From DAIOHQ01 sp036744635 (lineage in GTDB: Bacteria > Planctomycetota > Phycisphaerae > Tepidisphaerales > Tepidisphaeraceae): DNA of 24,973 nt. The stretch covers positions 1-24,973 of the forward strand of contig DAIOHQ010000039.1 of NCBI GenBank assembly GCA_036744635.1, in the 5' to 3' direction. Both the position numbers and the translations under genes were made by a program. Position 1 is the first letter of the stretch. Each line of letters begins with the position of its first letter. The notes below the pieces were generated by a model, which was not told the DNA's origin, searched no databases, and saw only the letters and a program-made list of their open reading frames with translations. Below, piece by piece: positions 1 through 9,167 of this stretch.

Positions 1-2262
1 CCAGCCGATCGAGCCGTCGGCGATGTCGATGCCCCAGAGCCGGCCGTTGGCGGTGCCGCCGAAGAGGACGCCGCCGACGAGAATGGGTGCGGCGATCACC
101 GGGCCGCCGACGGCGGTGGGCTTGGCCCACGCCAGCTTGCCGGTTTCGACATCGAGGCAGTGGACATTGCCGGCGGCATCGCCGAAGCAGACATGGCCAC
201 CCCCCACGCACGCCCCGCCGCGGATTTCAGCGCCGGACGGATATTTCCAGGCGACCGTTCCCTTCTCGGCATCGACCGCGAAGAAGTCACCGCCGCGAGT
301 GCCGATGTAGACGCATCTGCCATCGGTGCAGGGGGTGGCGACGATCTGCCCCCCCTGCCCGCCCTGCCCGCCCAACTCCGCCCGCCAGCGCTCCACGCCC
401 AGCTTGGCATCGATGGCGTAGAGGATGCCATCGCGCGCGGCGAAGTAGATCCGTCCGGCGTCCGCGGCGGCGCCCCCTTCGATCCAGTCGCCGGCGGGGA
501 AGTTCCACAGCATCCGCCCCCCCCGCGGGCCGTGTTCGATATCCAGGGCATAGAGCCGGCGGTCCACCGAGCCGAAATAGAGCACACCCTGGTAGACCAG
601 CGGCGGGCCGACGCAGGAGCCCTCGGCGGGGAAGCTCCATTTCTCCACCCCCCCACCTCCCTGGTTCAGGTCGACGGCGTGCATGATGCCGTTCTTGGTG
701 CCGACGTAGAGGATGTTGTCGTGGATGCAGATGCCGCTGGTGATGGCCCAGGGCGGGTTGGTGATGCTCACCGGCAGGCCGTAGATCAGCTTGCCTTCCA
801 CCCAGACCGAATCGCTGATGTGGCGGGAGTCCCAGGGAGGCGAATCCATGGTGGCGTTCATCATCCGCAGCGGCGGGGTGAAGGCTGCACTCGAATCGGC
901 GAGACGGCGAATCGGCGAACCGGCGACAGATTCTTCGCCGTTTCGCCCGTTCGCCGTTTCGCCGATTCGTTCCGGCATCACCGCGCCGCAGCGGTTGGGA
1001 TATTTGCCGGCGGTGAGCCAGTTGCTGTCGTAGGCGGCCAGCCCAGCGCGTTCATACTCGGCGGCGAAGAGCTTGACGTGGGCAGCATCCTCGGCGAATC
1101 GCCCCTGGGCGTCGGTGGCGACAGCGCGGGCGTGGGAATATTGGCCGTTGGCGATGAACTGGCGGATGGCCTGGAGAATGCCATCGGCCAGCGTGCCTTT
1201 GGCGGTCTGGATAGCCCCCCCCTGCCCGGCCTGCACGATGGCGGCGTCGAAGTGGGCATCCGCGCCGGTGAGGTGCAGCCATTTGCCGCCTCCTGCCGCC
1301 CCTGCCCCCCCGCCCTTGCCGGCGGCGCGCAGCTTCAGGTCCGGGGCGCGGCGGGTGGTGTAGAACTCCAGCACGTGCGGCTTGGCCGAGAGGGTCATCT
1401 TGCCGGTGGAACCGGCGGCGAAGTAGGCCTCGGGGGTCTTGAAGTAGCCTTCGATCACCGGGTGGTCGTAATCGCCGTCGAGAAAGAGCACGCCCAGCTC
1501 GGTGGCGGCGCCGCTGCCGGCGGCGATTTCGTATTCGCCGGGCTCGGCGGAAATCTCAGCGCGGAAGATGTGGAAGTTGCCGAAGGCGAACCCCCCCTGG
1601 TCTTCGTTGGAGGTGCGGAAGCGGCCGGGGTGGACGTAGTGGTCCCGCTCCGCGGGGTTCTTCTGCTTGTCGGCTTCCGCCTGGCAGGCGGCGGCGAGTT
1701 TCTTGAAGGAATCGAGCACCGCCCTGGCACTCAGCGTATCCTTCTTGTCGATGGTGGTGCCGGGAAGTGCGGGATAACTGATGGCGGTGTAGCCGCCGGC
1801 GGGCTGCCAGTCCTTGCGGCCGAAGGCGCTGACGCCGGGGGGAAGAGGGGGCAGCGGGGGCTGCGACGCGAGGTTGCCGAAGTAGACGCGGTATTCGCCT
1901 GGCCCTCCGCCGCCACCATCGCCGTCGAAGATCACCCGCACCTTGGATTCATCGGCGTAGGCGATGAAGAAGCTCACCGGTTTGCCATCCGCGGTGGTGA
2001 TGCGAACGTCGCGGGCATCGGGCTGGGCGAGGCCGGCGTGCTCGAAGGTGAGGTCATACCCCCCCTGGCTGGCGGCCTTTTCCTTTGCGGCGGTAGCGAC
2101 GCGGAAGAGCCAGCCCTCCGGCCAGTCGGCGGCGGGTTTTTCGGCGGCGGGCGCAGGGGGGGCGCCCTCAGCGCGGGCTGCGCTGGTGCAGAGGCTTAGT
2201 ATTCCGAGAAGCACCAGCAGTCTCGGTGCCGCATTCCATGTTCTCTGGCCTGATCGCTTCAT
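1..2262 (-). CDS. Secreted PQQ-type beta-propeller protein (3' end outside window)
   Basis: At least 754 residues are read without a stop to the window edge; the C-terminus is missing. ATG at 2262 overlaps the TGA of the preceding gene (ATGA). Residues 1-31 form a signal peptide (basic start, Leu-rich core, ARA cleavage site), so the protein is probably exported. Residues about 48-140 are a beta-rich domain of the kind with a 'DxRDVRI...G' motif. A Gly/Ala-rich middle follows, then from about residue 480 at least six propeller blades, each with a 'xLYxGxxxGxxxAxD...G...W' pattern (for example YVGTKNG, YFGSVDRRLYALD, YIGTRGG). Such PQQ-like propellers are known as binding or scaffold domains and do not prove quinoprotein activity; I see no dehydrogenase features. 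Residues about 432-458 are encoded by an in-frame palindromic repeat. Poly-G runs give repeated Gln-Gly-Gly. Fold is confident; function is unknown. Confidence 0.85.
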   Translation of the reverse strand, partial: MKRSGQRTWNAAPRLLVLLGILSLCTSAARAEGAPPAPAAEKPAADWPEGWLFRVATAAKEKAASQGGYDLTFEHAGLAQPDARDVRITTADGKPVSFFIAYADESKVRVIFDGDGGGGGPGEYRVYFGNLASQPPLPPLPPGVSAFGRKDWQPAGGYTAISYPALPGTTIDKKDTLSARAVLDSFKKLAAACQAEADKQKNPAERDHYVHPGRFRTSNEDQGGFAFGNFHIFRAEISAEPGEYEIAAGSGAATELGVLFLDGDYDHPVIEGYFKTPEAYFAAGSTGKMTLSAKPHVLEFYTTRRAPDLKLRAAGKGGGAGAAGGGKWLHLTGADAHFDAAIVQAGQGGAIQTAKGTLADGILQAIRQFIANGQYSHARAVATDAQGRFAEDAAHVKLFAAEYERAGLAAYDSNWLTAGKYPNRCGAVMPERIGETANGRNGEESVAGSPIRRLADSSAAFTPPLRMMNATMDSPPWDSRHISDSVWVEGKLIYGLPVSITNPPWAITSGICIHDNILYVGTKNGIMHAVDLNQGGGGVEKWSFPAEGSCVGPPLVYQGVLYFGSVDRRLYALDIEHGPRGGRMLWNFPAGDWIEGGAAADAGRIYFAARDGILYAIDAKLGVERWRAELGGQGGQGGQIVATPCTDGRCVYIGTRGGDFFAVDAEKGTVAWKYPSGAEIRGGACVGGGHVCFGDAAGNVHCLDVETGKLAWAKPTAVGGPVIAAPILVGGVLFGGTANGRLWGIDIADGSIGW
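892..969. repeat. 35-bp imperfect inverted repeat inside a coding region
   Basis: Arms 892-926 and 935-969 pair at 31 of 35 positions with an 8-nt loop. Each arm is built from CGGCGAA/CGGCGAT-like units (CGAATCGGCGA at the outer ends). The element is 78 bp, 26 codons, and keeps the propeller gene open, encoding an Arg/Gly/Ser-rich stretch between the N-terminal half and the propeller. It resembles mobile palindromic repeats that usually sit between genes. Confidence 0.8.
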
Positions 2263-5200
2263 TCGCCGTCGCTTTCGGAAGTAGTGGGCTCGGTGCCCCC
2301 CCTGGTCGGGCCGGTGGTGACCTTGGCTTTGAGCTTTTCGGGCAGGGCGCCATAGAGCTCGATCTCATCCAGCGAGGAATGGCCGCCGAGGATGTAGACG
2401 CGCAGCTTGCTGGTGAAGATCGGTTTCTCCAGCTTGTAGACGTTGTAGACATCGGAGTTGCCGCGGGATTTCACCGCGTTGAACCAGAAGCCGCGTTTGA
2501 GCTGGCGCTTCTCGAAATCGCTGAGGCCCTTGCGGGATTCGCGGCTTTCGATGTAGGCATCGACGGTGACGGTGTCAGCGCGGAGCAGGGTCGGGGTTTC
2601 GCTGAGGACGATGTGGGTGATCACCTGCTTGCGCGGCAGGGTGATCTCGACAAAGCAGGGGATTTCCTCGTGGATGGACTCGGTGCGGGTGGTGGTACCG
2701 GAGCCGAACCACTTGCCCTTGAGCAGGCCGGGTTCGGGCTGCAGCATCCGGCCATTGACCAGGCAGAAGGGGTCTGCCCAGCGCGCGGTGTGGGGGGAGC
2801 CGGCCTCGAAGACGTTGAAGAACAGCTCGATCTGCACCGGCGGATTGGCCCGTACCGCCTCGGTAATCTCGCCGCGATAGAGACTGGGGATGCGGATGTG
2901 ATCGGAGGAAGGGAACGCAAGAGGGCGCACGGTGACGGCGGTGTCGGCTGCGCCATCGCCGCTGGCCTGCACGGTCAGGTTCACTTTCTCCGGCCGGTCG
3001 CCGAGGCGCAGCAGCGCATGCTCGACGACTTCGGTTCCCTGGGGCTTGGCCGAGAGCATCAGCCGCCGCGCGGGGTTGGCGGGCGTCTTGCCGACCGCTT
3101 TCTCCACTTCCGTGACATCCAGCGAGAGCGTCAGGCCGGCACCGGTGGTCTGACGATGCTTCCATTCGACGAGGTACGTGCCGAAGGGCTCGCCGTCGAC
3201 GCTGACGGCCAGCGGCGCATCGGCCTTGACGGCGCCGGAGAGGCCAGCGATGTCCTGTCCGAAGTCGATGTTCCTGGCCAGTCGCTCCCACCAGGGGGAG
3301 TTTTCCGGGGTTTGCATGCTCGGCAAGGCTTCGAGCTGGGTCCAGCGCTTTTCGATCTCTTCCGGTTCGGCGTAGCGGCTGACGGATTGGTTCCAGAGCA
3401 CCTTGCCGGAGAGGTCCAGCAGACAGGCCTGGCCGCGCATCGTGCCGGCGGCGATACGGCCGTCGGGCAGCAGGGCAAGCTCCGCAGCGCTGCCGAGGTT
3501 GGTGCGCCACTGCTCCTGGAGGGAGAAGTTGTAGCAGATCACCTCATCGTTGTAGTTGGAAACCAGAATGCGGCCGCGCTTTTCATCGACGGTCAGGGCC
3601 AGGATCAAGCCCTCGGTGCGGGCTGAGCGCGCCATCTTCCATTCGGCATCGCTGAGGCAGACGGTATCGCCGACGGTGAAGACCAGGCGGCGGTCGGGGA
3701 GCAGGTAGCGGTTGGTCTTGTTGGTATTGCCGCCGCAGTACGGCGGGGTGGTGAAGTGTTCGGCCTGCACCACCTTCATATCCTTGTCCAGCAGCACATC
3801 CACCTGCCCCGGGCGTATGGTGAGGGTGACGATGGAATAGCTGCCATCCTGATAGAGATCCCATTTTTTCACCGGGGGCTTGGTGCCGGTGGGCGCCTGG
3901 GCGGCGGCGTAGACGGGATCCATGTCGATCGGAACGTGCCGCTTTTCGGTGCCGGTGAGGGCATCGGCGAAGCAGAGATCATCGCCGTATTCGCCGGCCA
4001 TGCCCGGGGCCTTGCCGGTCACGCGATAGGCGACGGTGTCACCGTTGTCGAGCAAGGCAATGAATTCGGCTTTGCGGCCGAAGAGAATTTCCCTGGTGGT
4101 CTCATATTTCTCGAAGTCGTCCACCTTCCAGAGCGGCTTGAGGTCGAGGCCGTAGACGCACATCGTGCCGTTCTCCGGGACAACGATATAGCGGCCCTGT
4201 GGATCGACGTGAACGGTGTCGGTGCGCCCCCCGCCGCCACGCATGCGCCAGGGGATCGAGCCATCTTCGTTGCGGAGATAGGTGATGTTGTCGGAGGTGA
4301 CGGCCAGGCGCTTGCCATCGGCCCCCCCTGGGAGGAACTGCAGGCCCAGGGTGTGGACGTGGCCGATCTTGTCTTCAACCTGCAGCTTGCCGGAGGTGTC
4401 GAACACGAACACGTTCTTTGCATATCCCATGGTGCCGAAGGCGATGCGCTCTCCGGCGGGATCGGAGGCGACCACCTGTACGGGAGCGCCGTCCATGGAG
4501 GCGAAGGGGGTGCCGGGCTCGAGCTTGCCCTCGGCCTCGTGAATGGCGGGTTTCAGTTCGGCGGCGGCAACGACTTCCGGGGGCTTGGCGAGGGCAGGGG
4601 GGGCTGCGCTGACGTGGGCAAGAGCGGCGATGGCGCTGCCCACGCCCGCGTCATCGCCGAGCAGACACAGGGCATCCTTGCGCGGGGCAAAGGGGCTGCG
4701 CACCAGGGCGAGGACTCCGCGGCCCGGCCCGGGATAGCTGGCGGTGAGCGGGCGCACCAGCAACTGGTTCTGCTGCAGTTCCTCAACCAGGACGGATTCG
4801 CCTTCGCCGGCAATCAGGACGATGTGATGATTGATGTACTGTGCCGGCGGCATCTCCACCCAGCCGCGGAAGAGATGGACGCGCTCTTCGTTGGCGTAGA
4901 CGCCATCCTCGGCGGTGCGCTTGATTTGGGCCTTTACCCCCAGGCCGGCCAGGGCCTTTTGCGCCTCCTCGGCTGCAGCCATGCGCTTGGACAGTTGCGA
5001 CTCATCGAGCAGGATGTAGACGGGCTCGTGATCCTGCCGCCGGGCGGCGATGAATTCGGCGATGAGAGATTGGCGCTGCACGTCAACCTCGGGGATTTCC
5101 GCCATGGCGGCGCCAAACGGCAGCGCTGCGGGCTTATCCACCTGCAGGGTCGTCTCCAGCACCCGGCCGGAAACCAGCTCTTTTGCCCGCAGCGTCCACT

Positions 5201-8200
5201 GCCCCTCTTTGAAGCCGAGCGGGGCGGCCATCTCCCCCTCGTAGCGCTTCAGCGACGATGCCGACATCTGCCACACCTGCTGGCCAGCCGCATCCAGCAG
5301 CGTCAGTTGCACGGGGATTGCGGCGTTGATGGGCTGACTGTCTTCGCTGAGCGGGGTCACTTTCACGGGGAAGTGCATGCCCAGCGTCACCCGCTCGGGG
5401 AATTCCACCCGCAGCTTGGCGATGGGCTTGGGCAGACTGACGAAGATGCGGAAGGGAGTGAAGGAGAGATCGGCGGTCGCCTCGACGCGGCCATCTTTGG
5501 CGGCCTGGCGATCCACCGGCTGCTGGGTGAACAGCTCATAGGTGTAGACATTGGCGGGGAAGAAGATCGTCTCCTTGAGGGGCATGAGCGTGCGCTCGTT
5601 GGCCTCGCCGCCCCAGGAACTGAAGGCGGGATTGTTGGTCAGCCGGCCGGTGGCGAACCAGCTTGGATAGGAGAAGTCCCACACGTAGGTGTAGTGGCCA
5701 TCGCCGGCGGCGCTGGTCTGCACCAGCACGCGGTTGGTCCTGGCCTGGGCGAAAGGCTTGACGACGGGATCCAGAATCGCTTTGAGCTTGGGCGCCTTGC
5801 GCATCATCTCGCCGAACATGTAGGCGTGGGCATCATCCAGCGGGTAGGCGATTCCCCACTTGACATCCGCCTCGTGGATTTCCGAGAAGTCGTCGTCGAT
5901 TTTCCTGGCGCCTTTGGGGATGAGAGTTGAGTCCGCCCCGACCAGCACCGTCCCGCCCGAGGCGGCGAACTTTTCGATCGCCGCCAGGTGCTGCGGCAGG
6001 AGGTAGTGCAGCACCGGCACGATGATCACTTTGTAGCGATTTAACCCCTCGTGGCCCCCCTCTCCGCCACGGTCGATCATTTCTTCGGAGAGGATGTCGC
6101 TGTTGTAACCATCGATGGCCAGGTGCATGATCGCGCTGAACATCGCCAGCTCCGGCGAGTTTTTCCGCCACATGGCGTTGTCAACCGAAAGCTGCTCGTA
6201 CATCGCCTGGTGCATGGGGTGAAGAATGCCCACATCCGCCGCCGGGCGAATCTGCTTGAAGAGCGGGCCGTAGGTGCGGCAGATGTCGCGGATGTCGCGG
6301 CATTCTTCCTGGTGATAGATCTGATCGAGCGGGGTCGGGTCGATCACCGGCCCGCCCATGTAGCCGAAGGCATCGACACCAGCGGCCAGCTCGGCGGCGA
6401 GGTGGTTCTTGTTGTTATAGCAGCCGGCGTAGAGTGTGGAGGACATGACCGATCGGATCTCCGGGTGCCCTTCGGGCGCGGCGATCTTGTAGTAGCGCGG
6501 GCGGCAGAGGTCTTCGAAGATCATCGGCCAGGCGTAGTCGCTGAACCCCGTCCACACTTCCAGAATGTCGGGTGTGGAGGTGGCCACGGCGGGATAATTC
6601 CCGCCGCCGGTGTCGCCCCAGCCGGGGCCGTTGTTCCAGAGCTTCACGCGGGGATTGATCTTGTGAAGCTCATCTTTGCTGAGCGAAAAGATGTCGCGCT
6701 CCAGGCAGTTGATGTTGTAGACCCATGCTTCCCATCGCTTGGCGGCATCGGCCAATTCCGGCGTCACTTTCCCCTCGATGTAGGCCTGCATCGCCCGCGA
6801 GGCATCGCTCATGGGCGGCGCGTCGAAGCCATACTTGTCCTTGAAATTCTTCGCCAGCGTCTCCAGCCGCACCCCGCGATTCTCATCGCCAATTTCCGGA
6901 TCGCCCATCGGGGCGGCGTTGGGATAGAGCGGCGTCATCCCCTGGAAATTATCGAACTTCTCGCCGACCTGGGCGATCAGCTCGTGCTTGCGCACGTCCG
7001 ATTCCACTTCCTTGGGCACGCTGTGAATCAGCGAGTTGGGGCTGAAGTTGCCGATCACACCGTTGATGTGGCCGATCCCTTCGGCGGCCAGGCCTTCGTT
7101 CACCATCTCCCAGTGGTTCTGGTAGTAGAAAACTTCGTGGGCTGGCAACGACAGATTGCTGCGCAAGGCGGCTTCCACCTGGGCCACTTCGCTGGCCGAG
7201 TCGCGGCCGCTGTAGCTCGACATGGGGGCGAAGATGTACCAGTCGGTGCTGGCGGTATCGAATTGCCAGCCGAGCAACTGGCAGTTGCGGGTGATGATGG
7301 CCCGGGCCTCGTTCGCCTGGGCAATGTCCTTGGGGACGTTGCGATACATCACGCCTTGATCGGGGGCATTGAAGCTGAAGCGGCTGTCGGAAATGAAGGG
7401 AAAGGGCTTGGTCCAGCGCGGCTGGACGATGCGCACGCTCCAGGCGTTGCTCTTGATTGCGCCGAGTGATGCTTCGATTGTGTAATCCCCCGGCGACAGC
7501 GCGGCCGTGGCCGTCCCCAGCAGCTTGTAGTGCAGCGGGTGCTCGCCGGCCGGTTGCTCGGGCAGGTCGCGATCAACCAGCGGATATTCCTGGCCGTTGC
7601 GCTTGAGGGTGATGCGCAGCTTGCCGGCGGGAATGGCAGATGTGCTTTTGAAGACAGCGCTGATCGGCATATCGCCGCCGACCGGGAAGCTGTGCCGGCC
7701 GGATGGGGAAAAGACGCTGAGCGTAGTCCGCGCGGCGGGGTTGATGATGCCTTCGATGAAGTCGGTGTGGAGCTTGGAGCATGGAGTCGAGGAGCCGCGG
7801 CGGTCGACCACGATGCGCAGGCGATAGACGTTGCTGGGAAGGTCGGCAGGGGAGGGCATCAGCAGCTCGTAGCGATCCGGCTGATCCGTCGCCAGCACGC
7901 GCACTGATTGCCAAGAGCTGTCCGGCGGGTTCTCCGGCAAGGCGGCCAGCGTGGCATCATCCTGCAGGATCGGCTGCTTCCATAGATACGCGGCCACCTG
8001 CATGGGGGCGATCGTCGCCGCGTCGAGGGCATCCATGGCCTGCACGCGCACGGGCAGGATCTTGCCGGCATCCACGCTGTAGCCGGCGAGCGACACGCTC
8101 ATCAACCGCGGCTCCTTTGTCTCCGCCGCCGTCGCATCCACCAGTATCTGCCGGCGCGGATAGGTTCCCAGATCGCCGAAAAATTTCACCGGCTGATTGC

Positions 8201-9167
8201 TGGCGCGGTTGCCGAAGGTGATGTCGGCGCCGCCGGCGGAGCCGAACGCGTAGAACGTGCCGCTGACCTGTTCCCGCTTGCCACTCTCCAGGGTCAACCG
8301 CCCCGCCGGTCCGGAAATCACCACGTTGACGTTCTTGCCCACCACCTTCACCGGCACCGCCATCTGCGGCAGCACGATGGTGAATTTCCCTTCAACCGTG
8401 ACGCCCGCATCACTGGCGGGTTTACCGGTTTCATCAACGATGACCACGCCATCGGGCGTCACCTGGAATTGCCGGTCGGATGGCGAGAGCCGATAGCCCG
8501 CCCCCTGGGTATTGGCGAGCATGTACAACGTCAGGCGCTTGAAGGTGGCGCTGGCGGAGAGCTGCTCTTCCTTGGGAAGCAGTTCTTCGGCTCCTGGGGG
8601 GGCCGCGAAGATGCGCGGCGCCACCGGCAGGCGGCGGACTTCGGCGGGCATGTCGCGGATGGCGCTGCCGTCCACGGCGATGATCGTCACCGGATAGACC
8701 GTGACATCGATCGTGCTGTCGGTGATCTTGATGGTCGGGTCTTCCGAGACGATTTTCCCCGCGGCGATGGAGAACTTGTGCGCCCCCGGCTCGATGACGT
8801 GCTCGCCGTCTTCCAGCGGCACGTGGATGGTGTCCGACCTGCCGAGATAGCTGCCCTGATAGGCTTTGTAGAACGGGATCTTGCCGTCGATCATGATGCC
8901 GCGCATGTAGTTCGAATAGTGATCGAACTGTGCCTTGGGCTCGATGATCTGCTCCTTGGGGGGCGCCTGCGCACCCTGGCCGATCGGTCCCGCCCGCTCG
9001 GTGGCCTTCTGCTTGGCCAATTCCGCCTCGACGTCGATCCTGGTGATGGCGGTGGATGCGGTCTGCCCCGGGGCATCGCTGCGCACCAGGCGCAGGGTGA
9101 CCTCCATAGCCTGCGACGATGTGGCGGCAAGAATCAAGACGAGCAAAGACGCGGGGAAGAATCTCAC
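2259..9167 (-). CDS. Giant secreted mosaic protein: beta-sandwich, glycosidase-like barrel, beta-propeller, discoidin-like C-terminus
   Basis: 2,302 residues. I choose the GTG at 9167: it overlaps the upstream TGA (GTGA), has GAGGTG five bases before it, and begins directly with a signal peptide (residues 1-20, ending SSQA). A GTG at 9212 would add 15 unlikely residues. Visible order: beta-rich/Ig-like domains to about residue 590; a glycosidase-like region about 595-1030 with many Trp/Tyr and Asp/Glu; a segment about 1040-1090 ('KVIIVPVLHYLLP...GGTVLVGAD') typical of the amidotransferase-like trimerisation domain next to GH42-type barrels; Ig-like domains; a propeller about 1560-1925; and a C-terminal discoidin-like beta domain about 2135-2275. 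I cannot assign a catalytic pair, so activity is unproven. Probably binds or processes polysaccharide or envelope polymers outside the cytoplasm. Cotranscribed with its HEAT and propeller neighbours. Gene reality is near certain; domain limits are approximate. Confidence 0.85.
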   Translation of the reverse strand: MRFFPASLLVLILAATSSQAMEVTLRLVRSDAPGQTASTAITRIDVEAELAKQKATERAGPIGQGAQAPPKEQIIEPKAQFDHYSNYMRGIMIDGKIPFYKAYQGSYLGRSDTIHVPLEDGEHVIEPGAHKFSIAAGKIVSEDPTIKITDSTIDVTVYPVTIIAVDGSAIRDMPAEVRRLPVAPRIFAAPPGAEELLPKEEQLSASATFKRLTLYMLANTQGAGYRLSPSDRQFQVTPDGVVIVDETGKPASDAGVTVEGKFTIVLPQMAVPVKVVGKNVNVVISGPAGRLTLESGKREQVSGTFYAFGSAGGADITFGNRASNQPVKFFGDLGTYPRRQILVDATAAETKEPRLMSVSLAGYSVDAGKILPVRVQAMDALDAATIAPMQVAAYLWKQPILQDDATLAALPENPPDSSWQSVRVLATDQPDRYELLMPSPADLPSNVYRLRIVVDRRGSSTPCSKLHTDFIEGIINPAARTTLSVFSPSGRHSFPVGGDMPISAVFKSTSAIPAGKLRITLKRNGQEYPLVDRDLPEQPAGEHPLHYKLLGTATAALSPGDYTIEASLGAIKSNAWSVRIVQPRWTKPFPFISDSRFSFNAPDQGVMYRNVPKDIAQANEARAIITRNCQLLGWQFDTASTDWYIFAPMSSYSGRDSASEVAQVEAALRSNLSLPAHEVFYYQNHWEMVNEGLAAEGIGHINGVIGNFSPNSLIHSVPKEVESDVRKHELIAQVGEKFDNFQGMTPLYPNAAPMGDPEIGDENRGVRLETLAKNFKDKYGFDAPPMSDASRAMQAYIEGKVTPELADAAKRWEAWVYNINCLERDIFSLSKDELHKINPRVKLWNNGPGWGDTGGGNYPAVATSTPDILEVWTGFSDYAWPMIFEDLCRPRYYKIAAPEGHPEIRSVMSSTLYAGCYNNKNHLAAELAAGVDAFGYMGGPVIDPTPLDQIYHQEECRDIRDICRTYGPLFKQIRPAADVGILHPMHQAMYEQLSVDNAMWRKNSPELAMFSAIMHLAIDGYNSDILSEEMIDRGGEGGHEGLNRYKVIIVPVLHYLLPQHLAAIEKFAASGGTVLVGADSTLIPKGARKIDDDFSEIHEADVKWGIAYPLDDAHAYMFGEMMRKAPKLKAILDPVVKPFAQARTNRVLVQTSAAGDGHYTYVWDFSYPSWFATGRLTNNPAFSSWGGEANERTLMPLKETIFFPANVYTYELFTQQPVDRQAAKDGRVEATADLSFTPFRIFVSLPKPIAKLRVEFPERVTLGMHFPVKVTPLSEDSQPINAAIPVQLTLLDAAGQQVWQMSASSLKRYEGEMAAPLGFKEGQWTLRAKELVSGRVLETTLQVDKPAALPFGAAMAEIPEVDVQRQSLIAEFIAARRQDHEPVYILLDESQLSKRMAAAEEAQKALAGLGVKAQIKRTAEDGVYANEERVHLFRGWVEMPPAQYINHHIVLIAGEGESVLVEELQQNQLLVRPLTASYPGPGRGVLALVRSPFAPRKDALCLLGDDAGVGSAIAALAHVSAAPPALAKPPEVVAAAELKPAIHEAEGKLEPGTPFASMDGAPVQVVASDPAGERIAFGTMGYAKNVFVFDTSGKLQVEDKIGHVHTLGLQFLPGGADGKRLAVTSDNITYLRNEDGSIPWRMRGGGGRTDTVHVDPQGRYIVVPENGTMCVYGLDLKPLWKVDDFEKYETTREILFGRKAEFIALLDNGDTVAYRVTGKAPGMAGEYGDDLCFADALTGTEKRHVPIDMDPVYAAAQAPTGTKPPVKKWDLYQDGSYSIVTLTIRPGQVDVLLDKDMKVVQAEHFTTPPYCGGNTNKTNRYLLPDRRLVFTVGDTVCLSDAEWKMARSARTEGLILALTVDEKRGRILVSNYNDEVICYNFSLQEQWRTNLGSAAELALLPDGRIAAGTMRGQACLLDLSGKVLWNQSVSRYAEPEEIEKRWTQLEALPSMQTPENSPWWERLARNIDFGQDIAGLSGAVKADAPLAVSVDGEPFGTYLVEWKHRQTTGAGLTLSLDVTEVEKAVGKTPANPARRLMLSAKPQGTEVVEHALLRLGDRPEKVNLTVQASGDGAADTAVTVRPLAFPSSDHIRIPSLYRGEITEAVRANPPVQIELFFNVFEAGSPHTARWADPFCLVNGRMLQPEPGLLKGKWFGSGTTTRTESIHEEIPCFVEITLPRKQVITHIVLSETPTLLRADTVTVDAYIESRESRKGLSDFEKRQLKRGFWFNAVKSRGNSDVYNVYKLEKPIFTSKLRVYILGGHSSLDEIELYGALPEKLKAKVTTGPTRGGTEPTTSESDGE

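Noticed and set aside
160..2199. Long plus-strand open frame of 679 codons
   Set aside because: It is antisense to the propeller gene, whose minus-strand frame has a signal peptide and repeated propeller blades. High GC leaves the opposite strand open.
2226..7469. Several plus-strand open frames of 460-720 codons
   Set aside because: Antisense to the 2,302-residue gene; compositions are Gly/Ala/Val/Asp-rich mirror images with no recognisable motif.
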